A stretch of 64,000 nt of DNA from Glandiceps talaboti (taxonomy: Eukaryota; Hemichordata; Enteropneusta; Spengelidae), in contig NC_135562.1 of the NCBI RefSeq assembly GCF_964340395.1, positions 9,791,134 through 9,855,133 on the forward strand, read 5' to 3'. This document shows, one piece after another, positions 1 to 64,000 of the stretch (within the stretch, counting starts at the first letter, position 1; the number at the start of each line of letters is the position of its first letter). The notes below the pieces were generated by a model. That model saw only the letters and a program-made list of their open reading frames with translations, was not told where the DNA came from and ran no database searches. Both the position numbers and the translations under genes were made by a program.

Positions 1-98
1 ACTTGTATCCATTTCACAGACTATCAAACACTGAATATTAATATTCACACAATTTTACAGAAACTGTTTGAGATAAAAGATATTTCCTGCAAAATTAC

Positions 99-63204
<63,106 letters not shown>

Positions 63205-64000
63205 CTGTGATAGCACAGAAAGCAAGACGAGGAAAATGGAGAAGAAAAAAAATAAAAACATAACATTCAGATTTCCAGGCTGTCATTAGTCAAGGAATCA
63301 TTTCTCATGCAGAGGTTAAAGGTCATTGCATGTTAATGATTATTTTGTTATGATCAAGAGGAATGGAAAAAGGAACACACAAACAAATAGTACCAACACC
63401 CTAGATAAGATTATGGGATGCACTCATGATATGCAGATAAGAGTTGTCCAACATTCCTCTTCATTTGCCCCGAAAAATTTGTTTTCTGTCTTTACATAAT
63501 TCTTTGATGTCTCCCTAATTTGAACCTTCATGTGAGTTTTGATTCAGCTGAAAAGGCTGATAAAAACATGAAATACTGCCAATAGGTTGGTTGATAATAA
63601 TTTTAGTTCACCTGTCGAACATTCAACGTATCAAATACAGTAAACATTATGAATGCAAATTTGATTATTTGTGAGATTTCACTAGCTCCCTCAATGATGT
63701 AACTCTCACACTTTTCTCTAGCCTAATTACCCCCAACTTTGGTGTTCTGTGAATCCTTGATCCAAAAAATAAGTTCCTTGACTTTCTTCATTTTTTGGGC
63801 TTTTATTATGGGATAAAATTCTCAACTTTTAGCCATTCACTTTCAAAGTACTGTACAAACACTTCATGATGTTCTAATAAAAGGATGAAGTCCAGTGAAT
63901 CAGAACCTCATGCAGTTGCATTATTTTAATCATAAAATTGAAAATTCGTCAAAAATGAACAGAATTTGTCAAACTAGGTTGGCGTCCTAATTTTGCCCCA
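63205..64000 (-). other. Intronic or upstream sequence to window edge
   Basis: After the pyrimidine tract of the candidate microexon I see no further exon, promoter element or repeat array. The upstream coding part must lie beyond 64000. Confidence 0.55.

Overview
The window is animal nuclear DNA: intron-dense, AT-rich, full of short simple repeats and small inverted-repeat (MITE-like) elements, with clean GT–AG splice sites. Nothing in it is prokaryotic or viral. I cannot name the species. Compact introns of a few hundred bases, several MITE families and one tRNA-type SINE suggest a marine invertebrate (cephalochordate, hemichordate or lophotrochozoan), but this is a guess.

All supported coding sequence belongs to one gigantic gene on the minus strand. 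It enters from beyond base 64000 (5' side) and leaves below base 1 (3' side), so both ends are missing. I delimit 75 ordinary exons plus two candidate 21-nt microexons. Spliced together they give about 6,980 codons. The protein is an alpha-helical rod of spectrin-like repeats with a plectin (plakin) repeat block, so the best family call is a spectraplakin (MACF1/dystonin/Shot/VAB-10-like cytolinker) or a lineage-specific relative. The diagnostic actin-binding, plakin/SH3, EF-hand and GAS2 domains are not in the window.

Layout in gene order (high to low coordinates). (1) 63.2–58.1 kb: a possible microexon, then an exon pair called A–J here, present twice. (2) 57.96–55.65 kb: one 2,310-nt exon that begins as a third A exon and continues into plectin repeats, an acidic/proline tail and a PEVK-like Lys/Glu/Pro stretch. 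(3) 55.2–0.1 kb: seven consecutive copies (M1 to M7) of one cassette of exons in the order J-I-H-G-F-E-D-C-B-A. Each copy encodes 835–858 residues and normally has seven Trp-marked spectrin-like helical units. Exons A (234 nt), J (147), I (426), H (321), G (115) and total D (327) have identical lengths in all seven copies. Junctions are phase 0 except G/F and C/B (phase 1) and an optional phase-2 intron inside D.

Module limits: M1 55199–48232, M2 47064–39806, M3 39329–30835, M4 30468–24341, M5 24021–16512, M6 16262–7407, M7 6997–99. Introns are absent from individual modules in a mosaic: F+G fused in M4 and M5, I+J fused in M5, E+D fused in M3, D unsplit in M4, M5 and M7. Each fused length equals the sum of the separate exons exactly. 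Exon C carries a variable, non-helical linker with a basophilic-kinase-type motif (RRSS, RRST, RRTS and variants) in every module, which would place a possible regulatory site about every 855 residues along the rod.

The rest is introns with minisatellites, microsatellites (including a ~235-bp TC tract), several TIR element families, a SINE, and tandemly duplicated splice-site or exon-edge fragments.
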